Assembly: GCA_025997755.1 (NCBI GenBank)
Contig: BNVA01000061.1
Coordinates: 1-10,540, forward strand
Length of the DNA: 10,540 nt
Direction: 5' to 3'
Origin: Spirochaetia bacterium
Lineage (GTDB): Bacteria > Spirochaetota > Spirochaetia > Treponematales > Breznakiellaceae
Shown in pieces: positions 1-7,226 of the stretch (positions are counted from its first letter, which is position 1; each line of letters opens with the position of its first letter). Below the pieces are notes generated by a model. The model was not told where the DNA came from. It did not search any database and was given only the letters and a program-made list of their open reading frames with translations. Position numbers and translations under genes: made by a program.

Positions 1-159
1 GGTATTAGAGCCGATTATAGTGACGAATACATAAAACATATTTTTCATCCACTCTTATCCTTACCTCATGTTATATATTATTTATATAACATGAGGTAAG
101 GATAAGAGTGGATGAAAAATATGTTTTATGTATTCGTCACTATAATCGGCTCTAATACC
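1..159. repeat. Perfect 77-bp-arm palindrome at the left window edge
   Basis: Bases 1-77 are the exact reverse complement of 83-159, with a 5-base centre (TTATT, 78-82). I saw no mismatch. The palindrome reaches base 1, so it may continue outside the window. Its inner part (69-118) is also the reverse complement of 447-496, the promoter and start region of the neighbouring gene, while its outer part (about 120-159) is that gene's interior. This is the pattern of two successive fold-back template switches. Either the sequence end is a chimera from amplification or assembly, or the DNA really carries a fold-back rearrangement. Confidence 0.95.
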
Positions 160-453
160 AATAAAAAGGATTTTTTTATAATTATCAAGAACTGCTGCCC
201 TAAATACACCGGAAAATTTTAGATTTTTTACCAAAACGACTGTCTGTAAGTTTATGGCATCATAGTATTCAGTTGGATATTTCTCTATTTCGTACTTTAG
301 CAATTTGGTATAATAATTTTGTTTTCTTTTATCAAGTTTTTCATACGACACACTATTCCATGTATCTCTATACTCATCAAATGCGATTACTGGTATTGCA
401 TAAGCATTTAATATGCAAAAAATGAATGTGCAAAGACAACATATTCTTTTCAT
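82..453 (-). pseudogene. Small secreted protein, C-terminus lost at fold-back junction
   Basis: The open frame has 123 codons and starts at ATG 453. The N-terminus is a clear signal peptide: MKR, a hydrophobic stretch (residues 5-15), then AYA as a likely cleavage site near residue 19. The mature part is lysine- and tyrosine-rich and ends its native portion with DYSDEYIKH. From about base 118 downward the codons come from the reverse complement of this gene's own start region, so the last dozen residues (FHPLLSLPHVI) are not native and the real C-terminus is missing. A promoter with TTGACA and TATTAT lies at 484-512, and AAGGATAAGAG precedes the start. In small cassette proteins I recall with a similar ending, the next residues are FHHE-like, which could be a metal site. 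That is memory-based inference; the function is unknown. Confidence 0.7.
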
Positions 454-496
454 CCACTCTTATCCTTACCTCATGTTATATAAATAATATATAACA
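447..496. repeat. 50-bp segment repeated inverted at 69-118
   Basis: Bases 447-496 match the reverse complement of 69-118 over 50 bases without mismatch. The segment holds the minus-strand -10 box, the ribosome-binding region and the start codon of the small secreted-protein gene. It ends in a quasi-palindrome, TTATATAAATAATATATAA (477-494), which is where the second fold-back at the left edge is centred. Confidence 0.9.
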
Positions 497-512
497 ATAT
501 ATTCATTGTCAA
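484..512 (-). promoter_or_regulatory. Sigma70-type promoter for the small secreted-protein gene
   Basis: On the minus strand TTGACA (512-507) is followed after 17 bases by TATTAT (489-484). The -10 box is about 30 bases upstream of ATG 453. The -35 box is exact and the spacing is optimal. The promoter lies between attC-like site 1 and the gene, so this unit carries its own promoter. Confidence 0.75.
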
Positions 513-555
513 TACATTTTTTATATTATTTTTACACTAAATTGGCCAAAATTGC

Positions 556-727
556 ACATAACGTGAAAGGTTTGCGACGTTTTGGCGGCCCGAATAAGGG
601 CTTGCGTAGCAAGACCAGGGCCGCCAAAATGTGGGTGGAGTGAGCCGTGGGAAGGAGCGTAGCGACTGACCTAGGCGAACGGAACCCGGAGGGGCTTTAG
701 CCCCGAACCGCAAACCGTATGTTATGT
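556..727 (+). other. attC-like integron recombination site 1
   Basis: A GC-rich 172-bp element bounded by ACATAAC (556-562) and its exact reverse complement GTTATGT (721-727). Inside these, GTGAAA then GGTTTGCG pairs with CGCAAACC then GTAT, giving the second pair of attC arms. The middle folds into nested hairpins: TTTTGGCGGCC with GGCCGCCAAAA around CTTGC-gta-GCAAG, and GGGGCTTTAGCCCC near the right. The same plan and the same TAACGTGAAAG and CGTATGTTAT ends recur at 7288 and 9508. The ends fit the attC core RYYYAAC/GTTRRRY only approximately (one position off). Open frames crossing it are consequences of high GC, not genes. I infer attC from structure and from its position between gene units. 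Confidence 0.75.
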
Positions 728-778
728 GCCGTTGTTTTTCGCCCCCGAACCCTCGCCCCGCTTTCAAGGTTGCGCGGA

Positions 779-825
779 GCAATAAAAAAACTGCTACAAA
801 GCCGTGCGCCAAGGATGGCGCACGG
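779..825 (-). terminator. Hairpin plus T-run terminator after the ATPase gene
   Basis: Read on the minus strand, CCGTGCGCCA (825-816) pairs over 10 bp with 811-802 around a 4-base loop. After 11 bases it is followed by seven T (790-784) within CAGTTTTTTTATTGC. It lies 19 bases past the ATPase stop. The T-run is further from the stem than in a textbook terminator. The same arrangement, with the identical 15-base T-run block, follows the restriction gene at the other end of this unit. Confidence 0.6.
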
Positions 826-843
826 TGCTATCATATATGGGCA

Positions 844-2949
844 TTAAATTATTATGTTTGCTATTTCCTTATCACATTCTTCAATAATATAATACGGCAC
901 TATTTCAAAATCACAAGGATTTAATTGAAATAAATAGTCGTTTTCAATATGATATGTTTCATTCACAAATTTTTTAATTACATCATTATCGTCAAAATCA
1001 TCAGTAGTTTCATCAACCTTAATTATACGGTATATTTGAAGTTTTTCATAACCACTATTAGAATTGTTATATAATTCAACCATTCGTTGTATGTTTTTCA
1101 CCTTACCTAACTCATCTGTATATGAGAAATTTGGTACATACGCTTTTATTGCTTCCGTACCATTACCCATTTCCTCAACTGTCATTTCACGGTCAGGATT
1201 ATCTCCTTCGCGAAATGTTGGAACCTCTCTTTTTTTGAACAGGTTCGATAATAATTGCCATGCGCAGTCTTTCTCGCCATTCAATTCAAAAAGGCGTCTT
1301 AAATATATCAACTTATTTATATTTTCATTTAAATTGGCAATGTTTGTTTCAACGATTGTTTTTACCGACATAACTTTTTCTTTGCTTATTGCGAATTCAG
1401 ACAAATTTCCATTTGAATTGTGAAGAAAAAATGCCGTTGCATGAAATTTACGCTTCATTGTATAAACTGCATCAATGATAATTCCAAAATCATGGGTTAA
1501 TAAGAGGACGGTTTTCCCTTTCAAACTTCTTTTGTTTTTCAGGAAAAGCATTTGTAATATTGCAAATTTCTTGTTTTCATCGAAAGATGAAATTGGATCG
1601 TCAAGGACTATTAAATCCTGGTTGTTTTTAATAACATCATACATAAATAACACAAGCGCAAACGCATTTCTTTCGCCAAAACTGAGTGTTTTATCGGCAC
1701 CTGATATAGCAGAATCAAAATCATTATGCTTTAATTTTAACTTATAAGAACCTGCCTTGTCGTCTTCAATAAGTACATTATAATGATAGCCAGCATATTT
1801 GAGAAAATCATTTATTTCAGTTTGATATTCTTGAATATTTTTGGCAATGAGTAGTTTTTGCTGAGCTACCTCGCCTTTTATTTTTCCTGCTTTTTCCAAT
1901 AGTTTATCTATCGCTTCGTTTATCACGCCTACTTTTTCAAGTGAAAGAGAAGACTTTAAATGGCCCAGGGGGTCTATATTAATTTTGTATTTACCTAATT
2001 CAGCAACAATATCATCAACATTCTTGAATGCATTAAAACCTAATTCTTTAGTCTTCTGTAAATAATTATCAAAAATGATAATTTGATTATTTATTTCAAA
2101 AAGAATATTTTTCTGTCCGTCATCTAAAGCATTTGCTCCCTTTGATATTTTTTCAATTTCTGCATTTGTAGTTTCTGTAAAATATGGTGTAAGTTTAGAA
2201 AAAAGATCTAACATTGTATTAACATATTCAATATATTTTGCTTCAAATTCTTCTCCTACTTTTAGAACAATTGCCTTGGTTTCCTGTATTTCAGTACTTG
2301 TGCAATATGGGCAACAATCAGATACTTCTAAAAAGTTTTTCCCGGATAATTGCCATTGAAGCCATTTTATTGCGTTTTCATTTTTAAGAAATGGTCTATA
2401 TGGTTCCAATTCTTCTGGAATATGTTCAAGCTTATTCCCATTGGCGAGTCCTCGACCAAAAGTACCTGTTGTGGAAAAGCTTGATTTGGTAGCTTTAAAA
2501 GCCTTGATAAACTCACCCATAACATTTTGCAATGTATTTAATTCTTCATTTGTTTGAAAAACGGTTTTAATTTCAGACATTAAGTTGTCGATTTCTGTAA
2601 GATGTTGTATATATTTTTCTGTTTTTATAAAAATTTCAAAACTGTTTTTTACTAATTCGTCTTGCTGAAAAGTATATTGACGTAAATAATCTTCATCAAA
2701 ACAAGCTATTGTTCCAATACTTTCTGTACCAGTAACACTTGGTTTTTTTGTGTCATCTTGAATGTTTTTATATTTGAACGGTGTCATTTTTCCCAAACCG
2801 TCAGCATTTTGAGCTATTTTATAATACAGTGCTTTAGAAATCGTAGTCTTTCCAGTACCATTTATAGCATACTTTATATTCAATGCCCCTTCTTTCAGTG
2901 AAATTTGGGAAAAATCAATGTTATTACAATTCCTTATTTCTATATCCAT
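844..2949 (-). CDS. ABC-type ATPase with zinc hook, AAA_13/RloC-PrrC-like
   Basis: A 701-residue protein starting at ATG 2949 behind GAGGG. Residues 28-36 are a P-loop, AINGTGKTT, with Ala in place of the usual first Gly. A long middle region, probably coiled coil (about 100-400), contains CPYC (Cys213, Cys216), resembling the Rad50/RloC zinc hook. The second nucleotide half has signature LSFGE (422-426), Walker B LIVLDDP (446-452) followed by ISSFDE, and a switch His486 in THDF. The C-terminal 160 residues end with NETYHIEND (663-671), a motif I associate with AAA_13-type defence ATPases. In RloC and PrrC such ATPases control a tRNA anticodon nuclease and sit beside restriction-modification genes, as here. 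I could not place the nuclease Arg-Glu-His triad with certainty, so nuclease activity is unproven. The protein is likely cytoplasmic. Confidence 0.85.
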   Translation of the reverse strand: MDIEIRNCNNIDFSQISLKEGALNIKYAINGTGKTTISKALYYKIAQNADGLGKMTPFKYKNIQDDTKKPSVTGTESIGTIACFDEDYLRQYTFQQDELVKNSFEIFIKTEKYIQHLTEIDNLMSEIKTVFQTNEELNTLQNVMGEFIKAFKATKSSFSTTGTFGRGLANGNKLEHIPEELEPYRPFLKNENAIKWLQWQLSGKNFLEVSDCCPYCTSTEIQETKAIVLKVGEEFEAKYIEYVNTMLDLFSKLTPYFTETTNAEIEKISKGANALDDGQKNILFEINNQIIIFDNYLQKTKELGFNAFKNVDDIVAELGKYKINIDPLGHLKSSLSLEKVGVINEAIDKLLEKAGKIKGEVAQQKLLIAKNIQEYQTEINDFLKYAGYHYNVLIEDDKAGSYKLKLKHNDFDSAISGADKTLSFGERNAFALVLFMYDVIKNNQDLIVLDDPISSFDENKKFAILQMLFLKNKRSLKGKTVLLLTHDFGIIIDAVYTMKRKFHATAFFLHNSNGNLSEFAISKEKVMSVKTIVETNIANLNENINKLIYLRRLFELNGEKDCAWQLLSNLFKKREVPTFREGDNPDREMTVEEMGNGTEAIKAYVPNFSYTDELGKVKNIQRMVELYNNSNSGYEKLQIYRIIKVDETTDDFDDNDVIKKFVNETYHIENDYLFQLNPCDFEIVPYYIIEECDKEIANIII

Positions 2950-3024
2950 ATTTACCCTCTTACAAAATCAGATTTCCGGTCTTTATGTGCCCGTCCCACA
3001 AAGAGCGGATGGCGGGCACCTCAT

Positions 3025-3684
3025 TTACGCAATAACCGCTTCCACTATCGGCGACCACGACCCCTGCTCGCCTTTGCCATTTTCATAGCACGTTGCATAA
3101 TAAGCCGTTTTTGCCTTGTCCGCTTCCGTGTGGGGTACGGTGTGGGTTGCCTTTCGGATGAATTTCGTCTTGGGTAAATCGGCGCCCGATGCCGGTTTTT
3201 CGCCGCCCTCCTGCCCGCAAAAAGTCGGGTGAGTGTCCGTCTTAGCGACTACCGCTTCTAACCTTCACTTTATATATCATGGTAACCTATCTTGAGATAT
3301 TCAAAATGCGACATTATCAGCATTCTTTTTGTTGATACAAATTGCGAACATTCCTGTTTATAAAAGAGTTTAGACCTTTGCCTTCATTTGCAAGTTTTTT
3401 CATCTTTGCTATATTCTGACACCCTGCACTAGAATTTGTATAGAGATAGATATGTCCATCACTAAATTTAACCCTAACATAGTCTACGCCATATTCGTAT
3501 GCCATAATACCAGAGCCGCCACCTACATTTTTATAGTTTTCCATTATTTCCTCCCGCCGTACATTCTGTAGAAACCCAGCCAAAAGCCGTCTGTTTGGCA
3601 GTGTCGGCGAGTGTCTTCGTCCATTTTCCCGCCAAATCGACCAAATCCTGTTCCCGCGCGGGAATCCTATTCCCTTTGTGCCAT
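3025..3684 (-). pseudogene. Broken hypothetical gene, split around a KTSC-like gene
   Basis: Two pieces of one older gene can be read. The front piece begins at ATG 3684 behind AGGAGG (7-base spacing) but stops after MAQRE. Removing one G from the AGGGAAT run restores NRIPAREQDLVDLAGKW and then KQTAFGW, to about base 3560. The rear piece is open from 3264 to the TAA at 3027-3025 and has no start codon. It ends YENGKGEQGSWSPIVEAVIA. That ending and the front RIP-REQD pattern match a family of about 200-residue hypothetical proteins common in Bacteroidetes and spirochaetes, usually ending in GPWS-plus-IIP-like residues. The middle is missing and the intact gene 3317-3544 occupies that space. 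The pieces are GC-richer than the neighbours, suggesting different ancestry. Confidence 0.65.
3317..3544 (-). CDS. Small KTSC-like protein
   Basis: A 75-residue protein starting at ATG 3544, which has an excellent ribosome-binding site (GGGAGG, six bases upstream). An in-frame ATG 39 bases earlier (3583) lacks one and adds residues that belong to the surrounding broken gene. The core GIMAYEYGVDYVRVKFSDG, then IYLYTN, then LANEGKGLNSFINRNV resembles KTSC-type domains (strand, strand, helix, with a short-chain G-LN-FI ending). KTSC is named after lysyl-tRNA synthetase C-termini and its role in small proteins is not established. It is probably transcribed from the promoter of the broken gene. 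The cysteine pair and the QQKEC end are not informative. Confidence 0.65.
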   Translation of the reverse strand: MENYKNVGGGSGIMAYEYGVDYVRVKFSDGHIYLYTNSSAGCQNIAKMKKLANEGKGLNSFINRNVRNLYQQKEC

Positions 3685-3711
3685 ATCAGCACCTCCTATT
3701 TCACCAAGTCT

Positions 3712-3717
3712 ATCATA
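3712..3717 (-). promoter_or_regulatory. Possible -10 box for the broken gene and KTSC-like gene
   Basis: TATGAT on the minus strand lies 28 bases upstream of ATG 3684. No good -35 box is visible 17 bases further up, so this is a weak call. It is close to the 21-bp tandem repeats, which would then sit between two divergent promoters. Confidence 0.3.
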
Positions 3718-3748
3718 GTTTTTGATTTTTTGTAAGTAGCTGGAGCAT

Positions 3749-3916
3749 AGTCTGACGGTTTCAGGGGCAAGTCTGGTGGTTCAAGAGGCAAGTCCGACAG
3801 TTCCAGACTGAAGTCTGGTAGTTCCAGGGACAAGTCTAGCGGTTTCAGACTGTAGTCTGGTGTTGTCGGGGGCAAGTCTGGCGGCTTAAGACTGTAGTCT
3901 AGCGGTTTTTGGGGTA
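3749..3916 (+). repeat. Eight tandem 21-bp repeats
   Basis: Eight consecutive units of exactly 21 bp begin with AGTCTGG, AGTCTAG or close variants: 3749, 3770, 3791, 3812, 3833, 3854, 3875 and 3896. A decayed ninth follows. Units differ in their last bases. One type ends like GGGGCA, the other like GACTGT or GACTGA. From unit 3 onward the two types alternate, giving a 42-bp higher period. Where the second type meets the next unit an inverted repeat forms, CAGACT-GA/GT-AGTCTG. The 21-bp period is two helical turns, so all units face the same side of DNA. There is no continuous reading frame. It lies between the minus-strand broken gene and the plus-strand methyltransferase promoter. Confidence 0.9.
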
Positions 3917-3987
3917 AATTTTACGACTTACAAAGGCCGAATTCCTTTGAAGCTCCCGCAACTAGCCTAGAAAGTTTCAGAAATCTA

Positions 3988-3996
3988 TGGTATACT
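3988..3996 (+). promoter_or_regulatory. Extended -10 promoter for the restriction-modification operon
   Basis: TGGTATACT is an extended -10 element (TGnTATACT). The -35 region is poor, as is usual for extended -10 promoters. Transcription would start near 4003, about 45 bases before the methyltransferase ATG at 4049. A TTG at 4001 and ATG at 4004 are at or before the predicted transcript start, which supports the later start codon. Confidence 0.55.
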
Positions 3997-4048
3997 GAAT
4001 TTGATGTTCCCCAAGGGACATTTGAGATTATTGGGAGGAATTAGCAAG

Positions 4049-4981
4049 ATGACGATACTCTCTTTATTTTCAGGCGCGGGAGGTCTTGATTTGGGACTGG
4101 TCATGTCGGGTAACTCCGTTGTTTGGGCAAATGACATTGACGCAAACGCCGTTGAAACATATAGAAATAATATCGGGCATCATATAAACTGTGCCGATAT
4201 AAACGATGTGCGCCCGCCAACACTTCCCAATACCGATGTTGTTGTTGGCGGCTTTCCCTGTCAGGGTTTTTCACTGGCGAATTTACGGCGGCAAATTGAC
4301 GATGAACGCAATAAGTTGTATAGGCATTTTTACAATGTCATTAAAGAAAAACAGCCAAAATATTTTATCGCTGAAAATGTTAAAGGAATACTCAGTCTAG
4401 ACGGCGGGAATGCCATAAAAACAATTGTAAAAGAGTTTTCCGAAGCTGGATACAACACGACCTATAAACTACTTAATATGGCTGATTACGGTGTGCCGCA
4501 AAATCGCCAGCGCGTTGTTATAATTGGACAACGGAAAGATTTAGGCGATGTGCTATATTTTAATTTTCCTGAAAAAACTCATGGTGCGGATGGTAAACCG
4601 CTAAAATGGGTTTCAATAAAAGAGGCGATAAACCACTTTCCCAACCCCGATAGCGAAAATAACATTCCTAATCATATTTATTCATCATATAAAGTTGAAT
4701 ATCGCAACTTTACCGGACATCGCCAGACCAACCCTAATAAACCATCGCCGACCATTTTGGCGCGTGGGAACGGTAAGGGCGGCGTGTGCGCCATTCCACA
4801 TTACAACGGAAAACGCAGATTAACAATCCGCGAAAGTGCAAGCGTTCAAACATTCCCCGAAAATTTTGTTTTCTCAGGTACGCTTGGTTCATGCTATAGG
4901 CAAATTGGAAACGCGGTGCCGGTAAAATTCGCACAGTTGTTAGGAACTGAATTAATCCGTTTGGAGAAAACGGGTTTATGA
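4049..4981 (+). CDS. C5-cytosine DNA methyltransferase 1
   Basis: A 310-residue enzyme that transfers a methyl group from S-adenosylmethionine to cytosine C5. Motif I is FSGAGGLDLG (7-16), motif IV is GGFPCQGFS with catalytic Cys71, motif VI is ENVKG with Glu109, motif VIII is QNRQRVVIIG, and motif X is GNAVP near the C-terminus. The target-recognition segment between VIII and IX is short, so the protein is compact for the family. I chose ATG 4049 because GGGAGGA lies nine bases upstream and the protein then starts MTILSLFSG, like its neighbour. The frame extends upstream to a TTG at 4001, but that lacks such a site. It is the first gene of a three-gene operon and overlaps the next gene by ATGA. 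Confidence 0.95.
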   Translation: MTILSLFSGAGGLDLGLVMSGNSVVWANDIDANAVETYRNNIGHHINCADINDVRPPTLPNTDVVVGGFPCQGFSLANLRRQIDDERNKLYRHFYNVIKEKQPKYFIAENVKGILSLDGGNAIKTIVKEFSEAGYNTTYKLLNMADYGVPQNRQRVVIIGQRKDLGDVLYFNFPEKTHGADGKPLKWVSIKEAINHFPNPDSENNIPNHIYSSYKVEYRNFTGHRQTNPNKPSPTILARGNGKGGVCAIPHYNGKRRLTIRESASVQTFPENFVFSGTLGSCYRQIGNAVPVKFAQLLGTELIRLEKTGL

Positions 4982-5904
4982 ACGTGGTTTCTTTATTTTC
5001 CGGCGCGGGAGGGCTTGATTTAGGTTTTATTCAGGCCGGACATACCATCGTTTGGGCAAATGACGTATACACCGACGCTGTGGAAACATACAAAAAAAAT
5101 ATCGGTGAACATATTGTTGAATGCGATATACACAAAATCTCCTGTGATGCAATTCCCGATTGTGATATAATCATCGGCGGTTTTCCCTGTCAGGGTTTTT
5201 CTGTAGCAAATACAAAAAGAACTGTTGAAGACAAACGTAACGAATTATATAAGCAGATGATTAGAATAATCAAAAACAAACAACCTAAATTCTTTCTTGC
5301 CGAAAATGTTAAAGGATTATTAAACATTGGAAAAGGCGAAGTAATTAAGATGATTGTAAAAGATTTTACCAAAATTGGGTATAGGGTGAAATATGAATTA
5401 TTGAACGCCGCCGATTATGGCGTTGCGCAACTGCGCCAGCGGGTAATAATTGTCGGTGTCCGCAATGATATTGATTTTGAATATATGTTTCCGCAAAAGC
5501 AATTTAACGAAGACGGCAGCAACGGATTTAAGCGCTGGGTAAGCGTAAAAGATGTTTTGCATGATTTTCCCGATCCTGACCAGCCGAATGAATTGAAAAA
5601 TCACGAATATTCAAAATATAAAATAACCGTTAGCAAATACTTAGGGCACCGTCTCATTGATCCCGAAAAACCGGCACCAACAATTACGGCAAGGGGTGAT
5701 GAGCGCGGCGGGGTTGTTGTAATTCATCATTACAACAACAAGAGGCGGATGTCTTGCCGTGAACTTGCTACCGTGCAATCGTTCCCGAATGATTTTGTCT
5801 TTGCGGGAAACCGTTCTTCGGTTTATCGGCAAATTGCAAATGCCGTTCCGCCGCGTTTGGCTTTCATGGTTGCAAGCGGCTTTAATAAATATAAAGGGGT
5901 GTAA
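4978..5904 (+). CDS. C5-cytosine DNA methyltransferase 2
   Basis: A 308-residue close paralogue of the gene before it. Motif I FSGAGGLDLG, catalytic Cys71 in GGFPCQGFS and Glu109 in ENVKG fall at the same residue numbers. Motif VIII is LRQRVIIVG and motif X is NAVP. Similarity continues through the target-recognition segment (GHR, then KPAPTITARG, then GGV, then HYNNKRR), so the two probably arose by duplication and read related sequences. In type II systems with two cytosine methyltransferases, the usual reason is an asymmetric site needing one enzyme per strand; this is inferred here. Its start overlaps the stop of the first gene (ATGA), implying coupled translation. Confidence 0.95.
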   Translation: MNVVSLFSGAGGLDLGFIQAGHTIVWANDVYTDAVETYKKNIGEHIVECDIHKISCDAIPDCDIIIGGFPCQGFSVANTKRTVEDKRNELYKQMIRIIKNKQPKFFLAENVKGLLNIGKGEVIKMIVKDFTKIGYRVKYELLNAADYGVAQLRQRVIIVGVRNDIDFEYMFPQKQFNEDGSNGFKRWVSVKDVLHDFPDPDQPNELKNHEYSKYKITVSKYLGHRLIDPEKPAPTITARGDERGGVVVIHHYNNKRRMSCRELATVQSFPNDFVFAGNRSSVYRQIANAVPPRLAFMVASGFNKYKGV

Positions 5905-5906
5905 TA

Positions 5907-7163
5907 ATGCTTGAAAAAAACTATATTCCAAAATTGCCGTTCCCTGATTTCAAGTGGAAGTGGGCGAGTCTGCAATGCACCGAAAGCCTCAACGACCCCG
6001 TAATTCTTCTTGGCGTATTATTCCGCATGCGCAAACTGGAAACAAACGGACTAAAATATAGTTCGCCTGAATTTGCACATGAATTGGAAGAATTGTCAAA
6101 CGATGTTAAAGACTCTATCGGTATAAATCTTGCAGGAAGAACCGGGGAACGTAACCTTATCAGAAATTCAGGGCAATACTGGCGTGCAGTCGGTTTGCTT
6201 GAAGATGGGGACAGAACGGGGCTTATACATCTCACCGAATTTGGCCGCCGTGTTGCCGACCGTGATGTAACACAAACCGAATTTGCCGCTATTACAATTC
6301 AAACATTCAAACTGCCAAATATAAAAATACAAAACACGGATGAATGTCAAATGTGGCTTGATAACGGTCTTGTGTTATATCCATTGCGTTTACTTTTAAG
6401 TATTGCCAAAGAACTTAACGCGCAAGGGGAATATTTTATTACAACAGAGGAATTGATTAAAATTGTTATTCCTCTTTCATCAAATCCTAATACAACAGTA
6501 GATGATTATATACATTTCATTTTATGGTATCGCGCAAAAGAAATAACACTCATCGGATGGCCTGACTGTTGCCCGCGTGATAATGACACACGGATTGCGC
6601 GTGAATATTTATTATTCCTTTCAAATTATGGCTATCTTGTAAAGACCCAAGGTAAAACTCGTATGGCTGAACAATACGCCTATAATTCGCTCCTTGACAA
6701 TGAAATTACAAGTATTCTTGCGGAAAAAACATCAGACCAATCGCTTATACAAGCTGTTACACAAATTCGCACAAAAGAAATTGCCGCAGAAATTGAGAAA
6801 AAACGTGTTGACGAAAATACTCGCACACGGCCAAATCAGGCGAAATTCAGAAAAGAGATTTTGCAAGCCTGTGAACGGTGTATAATTACCAACGTTACAA
6901 TGCCCGAAGTTTTGGAAGCGGCTCACATTAAGCCTTTCAAATACCACGGGGAAGATACTGTTGCTAATGGGTTTGCTATGCGAATGGATATACATTTATT
7001 ATTTGATTCCGGCCATTTGCGAATTTCCGAAAAAGGCGATATTCAATTATCGACACGAGCACGAATGGATTATGGTGCTACCATTCCTCCGAGAATTGTT
7101 TTACCCAATTTTACAAACACAGAATTTCTAAAATGGCGTTGGGAAAATTATAATGGATTGTAA
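5907..7163 (+). CDS. HNH-family type II restriction endonuclease
   Basis: A 418-residue protein. ATG 5907 lies two bases after the previous stop and seven bases after AAGGGG. The C-terminal domain (about 320-395) is an HNH_2-type nuclease: Cys322 and Cys325 (CERC), His340 in AAHIKPF, Asn354 in NGF, His363 in DIHLLFDSG. The N-terminal 300 residues contain PFPDFKWKWASL, RNLIRNSGQYW, GWPDC and REYLLFLSNYG. I recognise this combination from HNH endonucleases that sit beside C5 methyltransferases; it presumably recognises the DNA site. It is the cleaving partner of the two methyltransferases. Its position last in the operon would let protection be made first. The recognition sequence cannot be read from the gene. 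Confidence 0.88.
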   Translation: MLEKNYIPKLPFPDFKWKWASLQCTESLNDPVILLGVLFRMRKLETNGLKYSSPEFAHELEELSNDVKDSIGINLAGRTGERNLIRNSGQYWRAVGLLEDGDRTGLIHLTEFGRRVADRDVTQTEFAAITIQTFKLPNIKIQNTDECQMWLDNGLVLYPLRLLLSIAKELNAQGEYFITTEELIKIVIPLSSNPNTTVDDYIHFILWYRAKEITLIGWPDCCPRDNDTRIAREYLLFLSNYGYLVKTQGKTRMAEQYAYNSLLDNEITSILAEKTSDQSLIQAVTQIRTKEIAAEIEKKRVDENTRTRPNQAKFRKEILQACERCIITNVTMPEVLEAAHIKPFKYHGEDTVANGFAMRMDIHLLFDSGHLRISEKGDIQLSTRARMDYGATIPPRIVLPNFTNTEFLKWRWENYNGL

Positions 7164-7182
7164 TTTATAATAATTTACGAAG

Positions 7183-7226
7183 CGGCGGCACGGATGCCGC
7201 CGTGCCCGAACCATTTCAGTTTTTTT
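7183..7226 (+). terminator. Hairpin plus T-run terminator after the restriction gene
   Basis: CGGCGGCA (7183-7190) pairs with TGCCGCCG (7195-7202) around CGGA. An alternative stem pairs GGCACGG (7187-7193) with CCGTGCC (7200-7206). Seven T follow at 7220-7226 inside CAGTTTTTTTATTGC, the same 15-base block as in the ATPase terminator, in opposite orientation. The gap between stem and T-run is longer than normal, so efficiency is uncertain. Confidence 0.55.

Noticed and set aside
1..159. Hairpin telomere or rho-independent terminator
   Set aside because: The arms contain the interior and start region of the neighbouring gene, which a functional telomere or terminator would not; two fold-back switches explain it fully.
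537..812. 91-codon minus-strand open frame across attC site 1
   Set aside because: It runs through the hairpins and arms of the recombination site; its openness follows from GC-rich inverted repeats. Site conservation is structural.
2905..3177. Plus-strand 90-codon open frame before the ATPase gene
   Set aside because: It is antisense to the readable C-terminal piece of the broken gene and to the ATPase start, with arginine-rich composition and no ribosome-binding site.
3749..3916. CRISPR array
   Set aside because: The units are directly adjacent with no unique spacers, and there are no cas genes.
4001..4048. Upstream TTG/ATG starts for methyltransferase 1
   Set aside because: They lie at the predicted transcript start and have no ribosome-binding site, whereas ATG 4049 has GGGAGGA and fits the paralogue's length.
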